64,000 bases of DNA from G965247265 sp965247265 (lineage in GTDB: Bacteria > Pseudomonadota > Gammaproteobacteria > UBA4575), in contig OZ252002.1 in the NCBI GenBank assembly GCA_965247265.1, positions 868,001 to 932,000 on the forward strand, in the 5' to 3' direction. The notes beneath the pieces were generated by a model that was given only the letters and a program-made list of their open reading frames with translations, did not search any database and had not been told where the DNA came from. Below, piece after piece: positions 6,915-16,250 of the stretch; positions within the stretch are counted from its first letter, which is position 1, and every line of letters starts with the position of its first letter. The position numbers and the translations under genes are program-made.

Positions 6915-8633
6915 ATGTCGAAAAAAAAAGTATACACATTTAGGCGTTATTTTTTATTGACTATAATTATAGTTAGTTTTGGAGGTTTATTTGTACGAGC
7001 CGTATATCTGCAGTTATTTGAGCACGAATTTCTAGAGGAGGAAGGAAAGGCGCGCCATCTGCGAGTAGTCGAAATGCCTGCACATCGTGGCATGATATTA
7101 GACAGAAATGGGGAACTACTCGCAGTGAGCACGCCGATTCATTCAGTATGGGCAAATCCTAAAGAAGCATCAGGAAGTCAAGAATCGATCAGTAAAATCG
7201 CAAAGATTTTAGATTTGAATGCCTCGGTTTTAACAAAAAAAGTTAAGCAAAATAGTTCGCGTCAATTTTTATATGTAAAACGCCATATCGATCCACAGCT
7301 AACTGATGAAATTGTGGCGGCAGATTTAAGTGGAATTTATTTACAACGAGAATATAGACGTTACTATCCTACTGCAGAAGTTAGTTCCCATATGGTGGGG
7401 TTTACAGATGTTGATGATAAGGGAATTGAAGGAATTGAATTGGCGTACGAGCAATGGTTGCGAGCAGAGCCAGGAGCGAAAAAAGTAATTAAAGATCAAA
7501 TTAATCGAATTGTTGAAGATGTAGAGGCCATTCGAATTGCTCAACCTGGACAAAACATTTCGCTAAGTATTGATCGTAGAGTGCAATACTTGGCTTACCG
7601 CGAATTGAAAGCTAAGTTATCACAACATCGTGCTAAATCTGCCTCGGCAGTGTTGCTTGATTCGCATACGGGTGAAGTAATTGCGATGGCGAATGTCCCT
7701 TCGTTTAATCCTAATAATCGAAAAGAATATCATAGCCGCACATATCGAAATCGATCGGTGACCGATGTATTCGAACCAGGTTCAACGATTAAGCCATTTA
7801 CCATTGCCTCTGCGTTAGAATCTAAAAGGTATTCTCCAAATACTGTTATTGATACGGCTCCCGGAGCCTATAAAGTCGCAGGTCACACTATTAAAGACAT
7901 CAAAAATTTTGGGCCATTATCTGTTAGTCATGTAATTCTAAAATCCAGCAATGTTGGTGCAACAAAGATTGCCTTGACGATTCCTGCTGAAGAATTATGG
8001 TCGACATTCAACTCTATTGGAGTGGGTCAATCAACAGGGTCTGGCTTTCCTGGAGAAGTAGGTGGGCATATAAAGAACTTTCAAGACTGGTACGAAGTTG
8101 AGCATGCAACATTAGCCTTTGGATATGGTATGTCGATGACGACATTGCAATTAGCTCGTGCATATAATGTGTTTGCATCGGGGGGTAAAGCATTACCTAT
8201 CTCTATGCTAAAAATTTCTGATCCTGATTCAATTTCTCAAAATTCACCAAGAGTATTTTCGACTAGAACGATAGACCAAGTCGTATCAATGATGACATCT
8301 GTAGTTTCTGATAAAGGAACTGGTGTTAAGGCTTCCATCCCAGGTTATAGCGTTGCAGGCAAAACTGGAACTGTGCACAAGTTTGCGAAAGGTGGCTATG
8401 AAGAAGATAAATATATCTCCTTGTTTGCCGGTATGGCACCAGCAAGTGATCCAAGGTTGGTTTTAGTTGTGATGGTTAATGAACCCAGTCGCGGCACATA
8501 TTTTGGTGGAGAAGTTGCGGCACCCATTTTTTCAAAAATAATGGGTGCCGCCTTACGAATATTGAATATCCCTCCAGACCAAGCACCCATGCAAGCCACT
8601 ACAAATGAAATTCTGAAAGACTATGCAGGATAG
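6915..8633 (+). CDS. ftsI: Septal peptidoglycan transpeptidase PBP3
   Basis: This 572-residue class B penicillin-binding protein has one N-terminal membrane anchor (residues ~12-33), a pedestal domain beginning HRGMILDRNGELLAVS, and a transpeptidase domain. The three catalytic motifs are all present: STIK with the acylated Ser290 and Lys293, SSN at 344-346, and KTG at 483-485. It cross-links septal peptidoglycan in complex with FtsW, encoded at 13942. Its length matches FtsI of other gammaproteobacteria. It is in line with ftsL and murE (3-base gap), consistent with one long transcript. Confidence 0.97.
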   Translation: MSKKKVYTFRRYFLLTIIIVSFGGLFVRAVYLQLFEHEFLEEEGKARHLRVVEMPAHRGMILDRNGELLAVSTPIHSVWANPKEASGSQESISKIAKILDLNASVLTKKVKQNSSRQFLYVKRHIDPQLTDEIVAADLSGIYLQREYRRYYPTAEVSSHMVGFTDVDDKGIEGIELAYEQWLRAEPGAKKVIKDQINRIVEDVEAIRIAQPGQNISLSIDRRVQYLAYRELKAKLSQHRAKSASAVLLDSHTGEVIAMANVPSFNPNNRKEYHSRTYRNRSVTDVFEPGSTIKPFTIASALESKRYSPNTVIDTAPGAYKVAGHTIKDIKNFGPLSVSHVILKSSNVGATKIALTIPAEELWSTFNSIGVGQSTGSGFPGEVGGHIKNFQDWYEVEHATLAFGYGMSMTTLQLARAYNVFASGGKALPISMLKISDPDSISQNSPRVFSTRTIDQVVSMMTSVVSDKGTGVKASIPGYSVAGKTGTVHKFAKGGYEEDKYISLFAGMAPASDPRLVLVVMVNEPSRGTYFGGEVAAPIFSKIMGAALRILNIPPDQAPMQATTNEILKDYAG

Positions 8634-8636
8634 TTT

Positions 8637-10151
8637 ATGCAGCGTGCTTCATCAAATACTTGGTTGTTGGCAGACTTGTTAGAGGGGTGGTCAAACGTGC
8701 AAAAACCTTATGCGGACACGATGATTTCAGGTATAAGTATGGATAGTCGATTCACCAGTGAAGGAGATTTATTTTTGGCAGTACAAGGACTGCAATCTCA
8801 TGGTTTAGAATTTAGTGATCAGGCTATCGAAAAAGGCGCAGCAGCGATTGCTTGGGAAACTGATTCGAGAATTCAACTTGAGGACTTGCCAGATAACTTT
8901 CCGTGTATATCGATTCCAATTTTACAACAGCAAACCGGTTTAATTGCAAAACGTTTTTTTCATCATCCTTCCGAACATATAAATATTATTGCTGTGACGG
9001 GAACAGATGGGAAAACTTCGGTAAGTCAATTTATTGCACAAGCTTTTGCTTTGTTAAATACAAATTGCGGCGTAATCGGAACATTAGGGTATGGGGTTTA
9101 CCCAGATTTAGATTTTGCCACTCACACCACGCCTGACCCTATACGAATACAAGCGCAATTACATCATTTTTATCAAAATGAAGTTATGCATGCAGTCATT
9201 GAAGCTTCTTCGCATGGCCTTAAACAAGGCAGATTAAATAGTGTAGACGTTAATACGGCAATATTTACAAATCTAGGCCGAGATCATATGGATTATCATC
9301 AAAATTTTGATGATTACAGTAATTCAAAGCGTATTTTATTTGAATTGCACAGTTTAAAAAACGCAGTCATTAATATTGATGATCAATTTGGCCTTCGGTT
9401 GGCAAACAGTCTTAATAACGCTGTTAATCTTGTAACCTATTCGCAGCATAGAAATATAGTTGGGGATAATTCATTTTTGTATGTAGAAAAAATATTGTGC
9501 ACTAATAATGTATATTCAATTGATATCGCATCTACTTGGGGAGCGGCATGCATTGAAACAAATTTAGTAGGTAGATTTAATATCAGTAATTTACTTGCTG
9601 TAATGGGCGCATTACTTGTAAGCGGTTACTCATTTGAAGATGCAGTTAAAGTAATTTCTTTTCTTGATACTGTTCCAGGTCGAATGGAGATTGTTTCAGA
9701 AAATGAAAATGTTCCAACCGTGATCATTGACTATGCGCATACGCCTCAGGCTTTGAATAATGTATTGCAAGCCTTAAAAGAGCAGTGTGATGGAAAATTG
9801 TGGTGTGTGTTTGGGTGTGGAGGCGACCGCGATTCTGGTAAGCGTGCCCTAATGGCTGAAGCGGTTGAGAGGATAACAAAATATGCGGTAGTTACAGATG
9901 ACAATCCGCGATCAGAAGATCCTGCAAAAATCGCTAAGCAAATTATTTCTGGTTTCTCGTCTTCTGCTAATTATCAGCTGATACACGATCGCCAAAAAGC
10001 AATTGAATATGCCATTAAGAACGCGTCAATTAATGACACAGTATTAATTGCAGGAAAGGGGCATGAAACAGTTCAGATTATAAATAGCAGGCATATGCCC
10101 TTTAATGATAGAAAAGTTGCAAATCAATATTTGAAAGAAATCGCGCAATGA
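8637..10151 (+). CDS. murE: UDP-MurNAc-L-Ala-D-Glu--meso-diaminopimelate ligase
   Basis: This 504-residue cytoplasmic Mur ligase has the P-loop GTDGKTS near residue 122 and the central block TNLGRDHMDYH. The C-terminal motif DDNPRSEDPAKI contains DNPR, which is diagnostic for meso-diaminopimelate rather than lysine as the third stem-peptide residue. It adds meso-DAP to UDP-MurNAc-dipeptide using ATP. The window also encodes dapA of the DAP pathway. The stop overlaps the murF start by 4 bases (ATGA type). Confidence 0.97.
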   Translation: MQRASSNTWLLADLLEGWSNVQKPYADTMISGISMDSRFTSEGDLFLAVQGLQSHGLEFSDQAIEKGAAAIAWETDSRIQLEDLPDNFPCISIPILQQQTGLIAKRFFHHPSEHINIIAVTGTDGKTSVSQFIAQAFALLNTNCGVIGTLGYGVYPDLDFATHTTPDPIRIQAQLHHFYQNEVMHAVIEASSHGLKQGRLNSVDVNTAIFTNLGRDHMDYHQNFDDYSNSKRILFELHSLKNAVINIDDQFGLRLANSLNNAVNLVTYSQHRNIVGDNSFLYVEKILCTNNVYSIDIASTWGAACIETNLVGRFNISNLLAVMGALLVSGYSFEDAVKVISFLDTVPGRMEIVSENENVPTVIIDYAHTPQALNNVLQALKEQCDGKLWCVFGCGGDRDSGKRALMAEAVERITKYAVVTDDNPRSEDPAKIAKQIISGFSSSANYQLIHDRQKAIEYAIKNASINDTVLIAGKGHETVQIINSRHMPFNDRKVANQYLKEIAQ

Positions 10152-11512
10152 AATTATCTCTTTCTGAAATTGCAACAATTACTAATGGCCAGTTAGTCGG
10201 AGACGACGGAGTTGCTTGTGGAATATCTACAGATACGCGTGATTTGCAAAAAGGAAGTTTATTTGTTGCATTGGTTGGTGAGAATTTTGATCCCCATGAA
10301 TTAATTGAAGCAGATAAAGCAGATAAAGCAGTTGCTGTACTAGTAAATAAACAGCTACGTGCACAATGTTCGCAAATAGTTGTTGGTGATACGTATAAAG
10401 CATTACAGCAAATTGCACGTATTTGGAGAGAAAAATTTGATATTCCAGTTATAGGTGTAACAGGGTCAAATGGGAAAACTTCTGTCAAAGAATTAATTAA
10501 AAAAATTCTTGAGACGCAAGGTAATGTTTTGGCAACAATAGGTAATCTTAATAACCACATTGGCGTGCCCTTGACCTTAGCTCGGTTGGATGAGACACAT
10601 CGCTATGCAGTTGTCGAGATGGGTGCAAATCATAGCGGCGAAATTGCGGCACTTACACAAATAGCAAAACCAGATATTGGCGTAGTTACAAACATCGGAC
10701 CAGCACACTTGGAAGGATTTGGATCCATTGAGGGCGTTGCAAGAGCAAAGTCCGAGCTCTATCAATATTTAAGTCCACAAGGTGTCGCAGTTGTGAATAT
10801 GGATGAGATTTTTAAAAATACTTGGAAAAACAATATTGGCGATCGCATGCAAATTACATTTGGCCTGGAGCAGCGTGCAGATGTATCTTGTAAAAAAATA
10901 AATTCAGATTTAATCGAAGTAAGCACACCTATTGGAGCGGTTCGCGTTCGCATGCAGGCGCTCGGGCAACATACTTTATATAACGTTAGTGCAGCAACTG
11001 CGGCTTGTCTTGGTCTTGGTACCGATCTTGAGGATATAAAAGCAGGCTTAGAAGCCGCAAAATCACTACCGGGCCGATTAATGCGTCTTGCTGGTATTGG
11101 CGGCTCTAATATTTGGGATGATACCTATAATGCAAATCCTGCCTCATTGTTTGCTGCATTAGATGTGCAGTCACAAGAAGATGGCGAACATTGGTTAGTG
11201 CTTGGCAATATGGGTGAGTTAGGTGAAGAGCAAGTTGGGTTGCATAAGAAAGCGGGAGAAATGGCGAAGGAGCATGGTGTTGCTCGATTATATGGGTTGG
11301 GTGATTTGACCAAACATTCTGTAGATGCATTCGGTGCTGGGGCTGAACAATATTCAAGTCATAAAGCGTTAGTTGAAGCATTGCAAAAAAATATTTATGA
11401 AAATGTATGTGTTTTAGTCAAAGGCTCACGTGCAATGCATATGGAAAAAATTGTTGATGGCATTCGTAAGAATGTGAAATCTGACGCTACATGTAACGAA
11501 CATGCTGCTTAA
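10148..11512 (+). CDS. murF: UDP-MurNAc-tripeptide--D-alanyl-D-alanine ligase
   Basis: This 454-residue Mur ligase has the ATP loop GVTGSNGKTSVKELI near residue 107 and the family blocks ATIGNLNNHIGVPLTL, AVVEMGANHSGEI and DDTYNANPASLFAAL. It attaches the D-Ala-D-Ala dipeptide, made by the Ddl encoded downstream, to complete the pentapeptide precursor. A short in-frame duplication (DKADKA near residues 57-62) sits in the N-terminal domain and looks harmless. The 3' end overlaps mraY by 11 bases. Confidence 0.97.
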   Translation: MKLSLSEIATITNGQLVGDDGVACGISTDTRDLQKGSLFVALVGENFDPHELIEADKADKAVAVLVNKQLRAQCSQIVVGDTYKALQQIARIWREKFDIPVIGVTGSNGKTSVKELIKKILETQGNVLATIGNLNNHIGVPLTLARLDETHRYAVVEMGANHSGEIAALTQIAKPDIGVVTNIGPAHLEGFGSIEGVARAKSELYQYLSPQGVAVVNMDEIFKNTWKNNIGDRMQITFGLEQRADVSCKKINSDLIEVSTPIGAVRVRMQALGQHTLYNVSAATAACLGLGTDLEDIKAGLEAAKSLPGRLMRLAGIGGSNIWDDTYNANPASLFAALDVQSQEDGEHWLVLGNMGELGEEQVGLHKKAGEMAKEHGVARLYGLGDLTKHSVDAFGAGAEQYSSHKALVEALQKNIYENVCVLVKGSRAMHMEKIVDGIRKNVKSDATCNEHAA

Positions 11513-12584
11513 ATTATTTGAATATCTTGCGCAATTCCATTCTGGATTTAATGTATTCCAGTATCTAACATTACGTGCGATTTTAGGAGTTCTAACGGCG
11601 CTTACTATCTGCTTCATTACAGGGCCAATCATGATACGTAAACTCAGTAGTTATAGCGTAAATCAAAATGTTAGAGATGATGGCCCACAAACTCATTTAG
11701 CAAAGGCGGGAACTCCAACAATGGGTGGCGCATTTTTATTAGTATCAATACTTACAAGCGCTTTGCTTTGGAGTGATTTATCAAATCGTTATGTTTGGTA
11801 CGTGTTGGCCGCGACTTTTTTATTTGGTTTGATCGGTGCGGTTGATGATATTAAAAAGTTATTAAGCGGATCGAGCAAAGGACTCTCTGCTAAAAGTAAA
11901 TATTTTTGGCAATCACTGATCGCTTTTAGTATTGCAATAGTTGTTTTTTACAGCACCGATATGCCAGTCGAGACTAATCTGTATGTACCATTTTTTAAAA
12001 ATATCGAAATAGCACTTGGCATGTGGTTCATGCTATTGACGTACTTGGTAATTGTAGGTTTTAGTAATGCCGTAAACTTCACAGATGGGCTAGATGGTCT
12101 CGCAATATTGCCAGTAGTGATGGTTGGCGGAGCATTAGGTGTGTTTGCTTATCTTAGTGGAAATATTTATTTCTCAGATTATCTAGTAATTCCACATATT
12201 CCTCTTTCTGGTGAGTTAGTTGTATTTTGTGGCGCTTTGGTTGGCGCAGGTCTTGGATTTCTTTGGTTCAATGCATACCCTGCACAAGTGTTTATGGGTG
12301 ATGTTGGGGCGCTAGCACTGGGCGCTGCTGTAGGTATGTTGGCCGTTTTGGTGCGACAAGAAATTGTGCTTGTGATTATGGGGGGTGTTTTTGTACTTGA
12401 AACCGTGTCTGTAATAATTCAGGTTGTGTCTTTCAAATATACAGGCAAGCGGATTTTTCAAATGGCGCCATTGCACCATCATTTTGAATTAAAGGGTTGG
12501 CCAGAACCTAGAGTGATTGTTCGATTTTGGATTATTACTGTAATTCTGGTGTTAATTGGTTTGGCAACTTTGAAAATTCGTTAA
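11502..12584 (+). CDS. mraY: Phospho-N-acetylmuramoyl-pentapeptide transferase
   Basis: This 360-residue polytopic inner-membrane enzyme has about ten hydrophobic segments. Diagnostic motifs are GTPTMGG near residue 69, GAVDDIKK (Mg-binding DD) near 112, NFTDGLDGLA near 195, FMGDVGALALG near 264, and LHHHFELKGWPEPRV near 323. It transfers phospho-MurNAc-pentapeptide to undecaprenyl phosphate to make lipid I. It starts within the last codons of murF, and murD follows after 5 bases. Confidence 0.97.
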   Translation: MLLKLFEYLAQFHSGFNVFQYLTLRAILGVLTALTICFITGPIMIRKLSSYSVNQNVRDDGPQTHLAKAGTPTMGGAFLLVSILTSALLWSDLSNRYVWYVLAATFLFGLIGAVDDIKKLLSGSSKGLSAKSKYFWQSLIAFSIAIVVFYSTDMPVETNLYVPFFKNIEIALGMWFMLLTYLVIVGFSNAVNFTDGLDGLAILPVVMVGGALGVFAYLSGNIYFSDYLVIPHIPLSGELVVFCGALVGAGLGFLWFNAYPAQVFMGDVGALALGAAVGMLAVLVRQEIVLVIMGGVFVLETVSVIIQVVSFKYTGKRIFQMAPLHHHFELKGWPEPRVIVRFWIITVILVLIGLATLKIR

Positions 12585-12589
12585 CGCAT

Positions 12590-13939
12590 ATGGGATTTGC
12601 ATTGCAACAAACAATTTTAGATAGAGACAATGAAACCGTAATCGTAGGGCTTGGTGAAACAGGATTATCTGTAGCAAATTACTTCCAAAAATTAGGCAAG
12701 CCTTTTGTAATTGTTGATTCACGTATAAGTCCTCCTAAGCTGAAAATATTTAAAGAGTCGTTTTCTGATGTTCATGTGAAGCTTGGAGAATTTTCTGTAG
12801 GCACATTTAAATATGCAAAAGAGATAATAATAAGTCCGGGTGTTGATGTTGGTGATAAATTTCTTCGTTCTGCTATTAAGCAAGGGGCAGTATGTATTGG
12901 AGATATTGAACTATTTGTAAGCTGCACTCAAATACCAATTGTAGCAATCACTGGCTCAAATGGTAAAAGCACCGTAACGAGCTTGGTGGCAGAAATGGCA
13001 AATTCATCCAATGTGAAATCGTATGCTGGTGGAAATTTAGGGCCACCTGCATTAGATCTACTTAAACATGAAGATGCGCAATTATTTGCACTGGAGTTAT
13101 CTAGCTTTCAGCTTGAATCTACATGCTCACTTAAAACGCAAGTAAGTGCTGTTCTTAATATTTCGCCTGATCATTTGGACCGACATAAAAATAAAGGCCG
13201 ATATGCGAAAATCAAAGAAAAAATATTTGAAGGCGCAAAGATCGGTGTAATAAATCGTGATGACCCAATTGTTTCATCAATGAACGTTTCCGGGGAAACA
13301 ATAAATTTTGGGTTAGATCGCCCGACGGGTAATAATTTTGGGCTAATAAAAGATGTAGAAGATCAATTTTTGGCAAAAGGTGAAGAGAGACTATTAGCTA
13401 CGAGTGAGCTTGCAATGCATGGGCAGACTGGAATTCTAAATTCACTTGCTGCTCTTGCTATTGGAAATGCATTAGACCTCCCAATGGAAAAGATGTTACT
13501 TACTTTGTCAAAATTTAATGGATTGCCTCATCGATTTGCTCTTGTTCGGGAGCTCAATGAGGTATCTTGGTTTAATGATTCAAAAGGTACCAATCCTGGT
13601 GCAACAATCAGCACTTTAAAAAGTCTAGGCAGCAAAGTAATTTTATTGGCGGGTGGCGTTCATAAGGGGGGCGATCTGGATCTGTTGAAGAATGCAGTGT
13701 CGAAGCACGTCAAGCAGGTGATTTTGTTTGGTCAAGATGCAAATATATTCATGCAAGCATTGTGTGATGTTGCGGAAACTCAAATTGTTAATTCAATGCA
13801 TGAAGCGGTTATTGTCGCACATGAAATCTCTGAAGCGGGTGACAATGTGTTGTTATCTCCTGCATGCGCCAGCTTTGATATGTATGAAAATTATATTGAC
13901 CGTGGCAACGATTTTGAAATGTGCGTTATGGCGCTTTAA
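12590..13939 (+). CDS. murD: UDP-MurNAc-L-alanine--D-glutamate ligase
   Basis: This 449-residue Mur ligase has an N-terminal Rossmann segment (VIVGLGETGLSVANYF), the P-loop AITGSNGKSTVTSLV near residue 122, and the blocks LELSSFQLE, NISPDHLDRH and WFNDSKGTNPGAT. It adds D-glutamate to UDP-MurNAc-L-Ala. The open frame begins earlier at 12527 inside mraY, but the ATG at 12590, five bases after the mraY stop, gives the normal N-terminus. The 3' end abuts ftsW. Confidence 0.96.
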   Translation: MGFALQQTILDRDNETVIVGLGETGLSVANYFQKLGKPFVIVDSRISPPKLKIFKESFSDVHVKLGEFSVGTFKYAKEIIISPGVDVGDKFLRSAIKQGAVCIGDIELFVSCTQIPIVAITGSNGKSTVTSLVAEMANSSNVKSYAGGNLGPPALDLLKHEDAQLFALELSSFQLESTCSLKTQVSAVLNISPDHLDRHKNKGRYAKIKEKIFEGAKIGVINRDDPIVSSMNVSGETINFGLDRPTGNNFGLIKDVEDQFLAKGEERLLATSELAMHGQTGILNSLAALAIGNALDLPMEKMLLTLSKFNGLPHRFALVRELNEVSWFNDSKGTNPGATISTLKSLGSKVILLAGGVHKGGDLDLLKNAVSKHVKQVILFGQDANIFMQALCDVAETQIVNSMHEAVIVAHEISEAGDNVLLSPACASFDMYENYIDRGNDFEMCVMAL

Positions 13940-13941
13940 TT

Positions 13942-15111
13942 ATGAACTCATCAAAACAAGCAGCACGGCACTTATCAGCGAATTTGAATATCAAATTGGA
14001 TAAACATTGTGATTCAGTGCTTTTAATGTCTGCAATGTTTTTGCTGGGCGTTGGTTTGGTGATGGTCGCATCTTCATCCATTGAAATTGCAGATCGCGCC
14101 ACAGGTGATCCGCTTTATTATTTTAAGCGCCAATTTATTTTTGCGTTAATGGGGGTGTTTGGTGGATTTGTACTTACTAAGATCCGGTTAGCGCATTGGG
14201 AAAATTCAGGAATGGCCATTTTGTTTTTTATGGTTGCGCTTTTAGTACTTGTTTTAGTACCGGGTTTGGGTAAAACCGTTAATGGAAGTACGCGTTGGCT
14301 GGCCTTGGGCTCATTCGGATTGCAAGTTTCAGAAGCTGTTAAGTTGTTACTTATAATCTATCTTGCTGGGTATGTAGTAAGACAAGGAAAACAAATTCGA
14401 GAATCTTTTATCGGTTTCATAAAACCAATGATGGTATTAGTGGTTTTGTTCACTTTGCTTTTGTTGGAGCCAGATTTTGGCGCAGCTATCGTACTGTTAA
14501 CGACGGCGCTAGGCATGCTTTATTTGGCGGGAGTAAATTTTTGGAAATTCGGTATACTCCTAACTGTATCTGCATTTTCGATGTCGTTGGTAGCAATATC
14601 ATCACCGTATCGCGTTGAGCGATTTACAGCATTTTTAAATCCCTGGTCTGATCCATTTGGTTCCGGATTTCAACTTACACAATCGTTAATTGCAATTGGT
14701 AGTGGAGGGTGGACTGGACTGGGTTTAGGTGCAAGTGTACAGAAGCTATTTTATTTACCGGAAGCGCATACTGATTTTGTATTTGCTGTAATGGCCGAGG
14801 AGCTGGGATTGGTAGGTGTATCGGCTGTTTTAGCCTTATTCATAATTCTTATTTACCGATGTTTTGCAATTGGCAAGATGGTAGAGCAACGAGGGATGAA
14901 GTTTGGTGCACAATTAAGTTACGGAATTGGTATTTGGTTAGGACTGCAAGCAGTTATAAATATTGGTGTGAATATGGGTGTGTTACCAACAAAGGGTTTG
15001 ACCTTGCCATTGATTAGCTCAGGCGGCAGTAGCTTATTGGTGGTTTGCTTAGCTATTGGTCTTATTACGCGTGTATATATCGAGGGTGTAACCAAGTCAC
15101 CGACTAGATAA
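13942..15111 (+). CDS. ftsW: Septal peptidoglycan glycosyltransferase FtsW
   Basis: This 389-residue SEDS-family integral membrane protein has about ten transmembrane segments and ends with the family motif LPLISSGGSSLLVV near residue 360. Other family blocks are FKRQFIFALMG and VNGSTRWLALGSFGLQ near the middle. It polymerises lipid II at the septum with FtsI. A GTG at 13921 would add seven residues by reading into murD. I prefer ATG 13942, two bases after the murD stop, although neither start has a strong ribosome-binding site. Confidence 0.95.
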   Translation: MNSSKQAARHLSANLNIKLDKHCDSVLLMSAMFLLGVGLVMVASSSIEIADRATGDPLYYFKRQFIFALMGVFGGFVLTKIRLAHWENSGMAILFFMVALLVLVLVPGLGKTVNGSTRWLALGSFGLQVSEAVKLLLIIYLAGYVVRQGKQIRESFIGFIKPMMVLVVLFTLLLLEPDFGAAIVLLTTALGMLYLAGVNFWKFGILLTVSAFSMSLVAISSPYRVERFTAFLNPWSDPFGSGFQLTQSLIAIGSGGWTGLGLGASVQKLFYLPEAHTDFVFAVMAEELGLVGVSAVLALFIILIYRCFAIGKMVEQRGMKFGAQLSYGIGIWLGLQAVINIGVNMGVLPTKGLTLPLISSGGSSLLVVCLAIGLITRVYIEGVTKSPTR

Positions 15112-15128
15112 TAGAAAGCAAGCAAGGC

Positions 15129-16250
15129 ATGAAAAAAACACAACATCCAATACTAATTTTTGCTGGGGGAACGGGTGGGCATGTGTTTCCTGCATTAGCG
15201 GTAGCAAAAAAAATTGAACAACAAAAAGTGCCAATTGTTTGGATAGGTACAAAAAAAGGAATTGAATCAAAGGTAGTTGATAAAGAAGGTTTACGCATTA
15301 AATGGATACTTGTTAGCGGTTTGCGTGGCAAAGGATTTAGTGCATATTTGATTGCGCCAGTTAAACTGACACTGGCGGCACTGCAAGTCATTTGGTTTTT
15401 ACTCAGATATCGACCTTGTGCAGTTCTAGGCATGGGGGGATTTGTTTCGGGGCCGGGAGGGTTAATAGCAAGCCTTTTAAGAAGGCCAGTAATAATTCAT
15501 GAGCAAAATGCCATTGCAGGGCTTACTAATCGAATTCTCGCACCCTTTGCAAAAACAATTTTAACTGGATTCCCGAGTACATTTGCACGTAAAAATACGG
15601 AGTTTGTTGGCAATCCTGTTCGTGAAGAAATTACACAAATTCATCGGGAATTTGAGATTGCAGAACCTGCAGATAGGCCAATACGTATACTTATTATAGG
15701 CGGAAGCCTGGGTGCACAGATTTTTAATAAAGTAGTGCCCGCTGCTGTGGCGCAATTGCCAAACAATGATCGTCCTGAACTGTGGCATCAATCGGGGGAG
15801 CACAAACTTGATTATGCGCAAAAACAATATAGTGACCACAAAGTAGTGGCGCGTGTCGAAGAATTTATTGAGTCTATGCATGAGGCTTATGGATGGGCTG
15901 ATTTGGTAATTTGTCGAGCCGGTGCGATCACAGTTGCAGAACTTGCGATTGCAGGCGTTGGCGCTATTCTCATTCCATATCCTTATGCAGTGGATGATCA
16001 TCAAACTGTTAATGGAGGGGCATTGGAACATGCTAATGCAGCAATATTAATTCAGGAACATGAATTAACTGAAACTAAGTTAGCAAACTTAATACAAGAT
16101 TTATTAACGCATCGATCAAAGCTAAAAGAGTTTTCAAAGGCCGCACAAAAAATTGCTAAACCTAATGCGGCTGATGATGTAGCCAAAGTATGCTTGCGAG
16201 CATGTTTAGGAAAAAGTAGTAGTCGAGCTGGGTTGGCCAGGGACTTTTAA
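15129..16250 (+). CDS. murG: UDP-GlcNAc--lipid I N-acetylglucosaminyltransferase
   Basis: This 373-residue GT28 family enzyme is peripheral on the inner membrane. It has the glycine-rich start ILIFAGGTGGHVFPALAVA (residues 8-26), the second loop GMGGFVSGPGG near 99, and the C-terminal nucleotide-binding part ICRAGAITVAELAIAG and PYPYAVDDHQTVNG. It converts lipid I to lipid II by adding GlcNAc. The stop codon shares a base with the start of murC. Confidence 0.96.
   Translation: MKKTQHPILIFAGGTGGHVFPALAVAKKIEQQKVPIVWIGTKKGIESKVVDKEGLRIKWILVSGLRGKGFSAYLIAPVKLTLAALQVIWFLLRYRPCAVLGMGGFVSGPGGLIASLLRRPVIIHEQNAIAGLTNRILAPFAKTILTGFPSTFARKNTEFVGNPVREEITQIHREFEIAEPADRPIRILIIGGSLGAQIFNKVVPAAVAQLPNNDRPELWHQSGEHKLDYAQKQYSDHKVVARVEEFIESMHEAYGWADLVICRAGAITVAELAIAGVGAILIPYPYAVDDHQTVNGGALEHANAAILIQEHELTETKLANLIQDLLTHRSKLKEFSKAAQKIAKPNAADDVAKVCLRACLGKSSSRAGLARDF

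Noticed and set aside
10102..10560. 152-codon minus-strand frame over the murE-murF junction
   Set aside because: It overlaps two certain Mur ligase genes and has no recognisable features.
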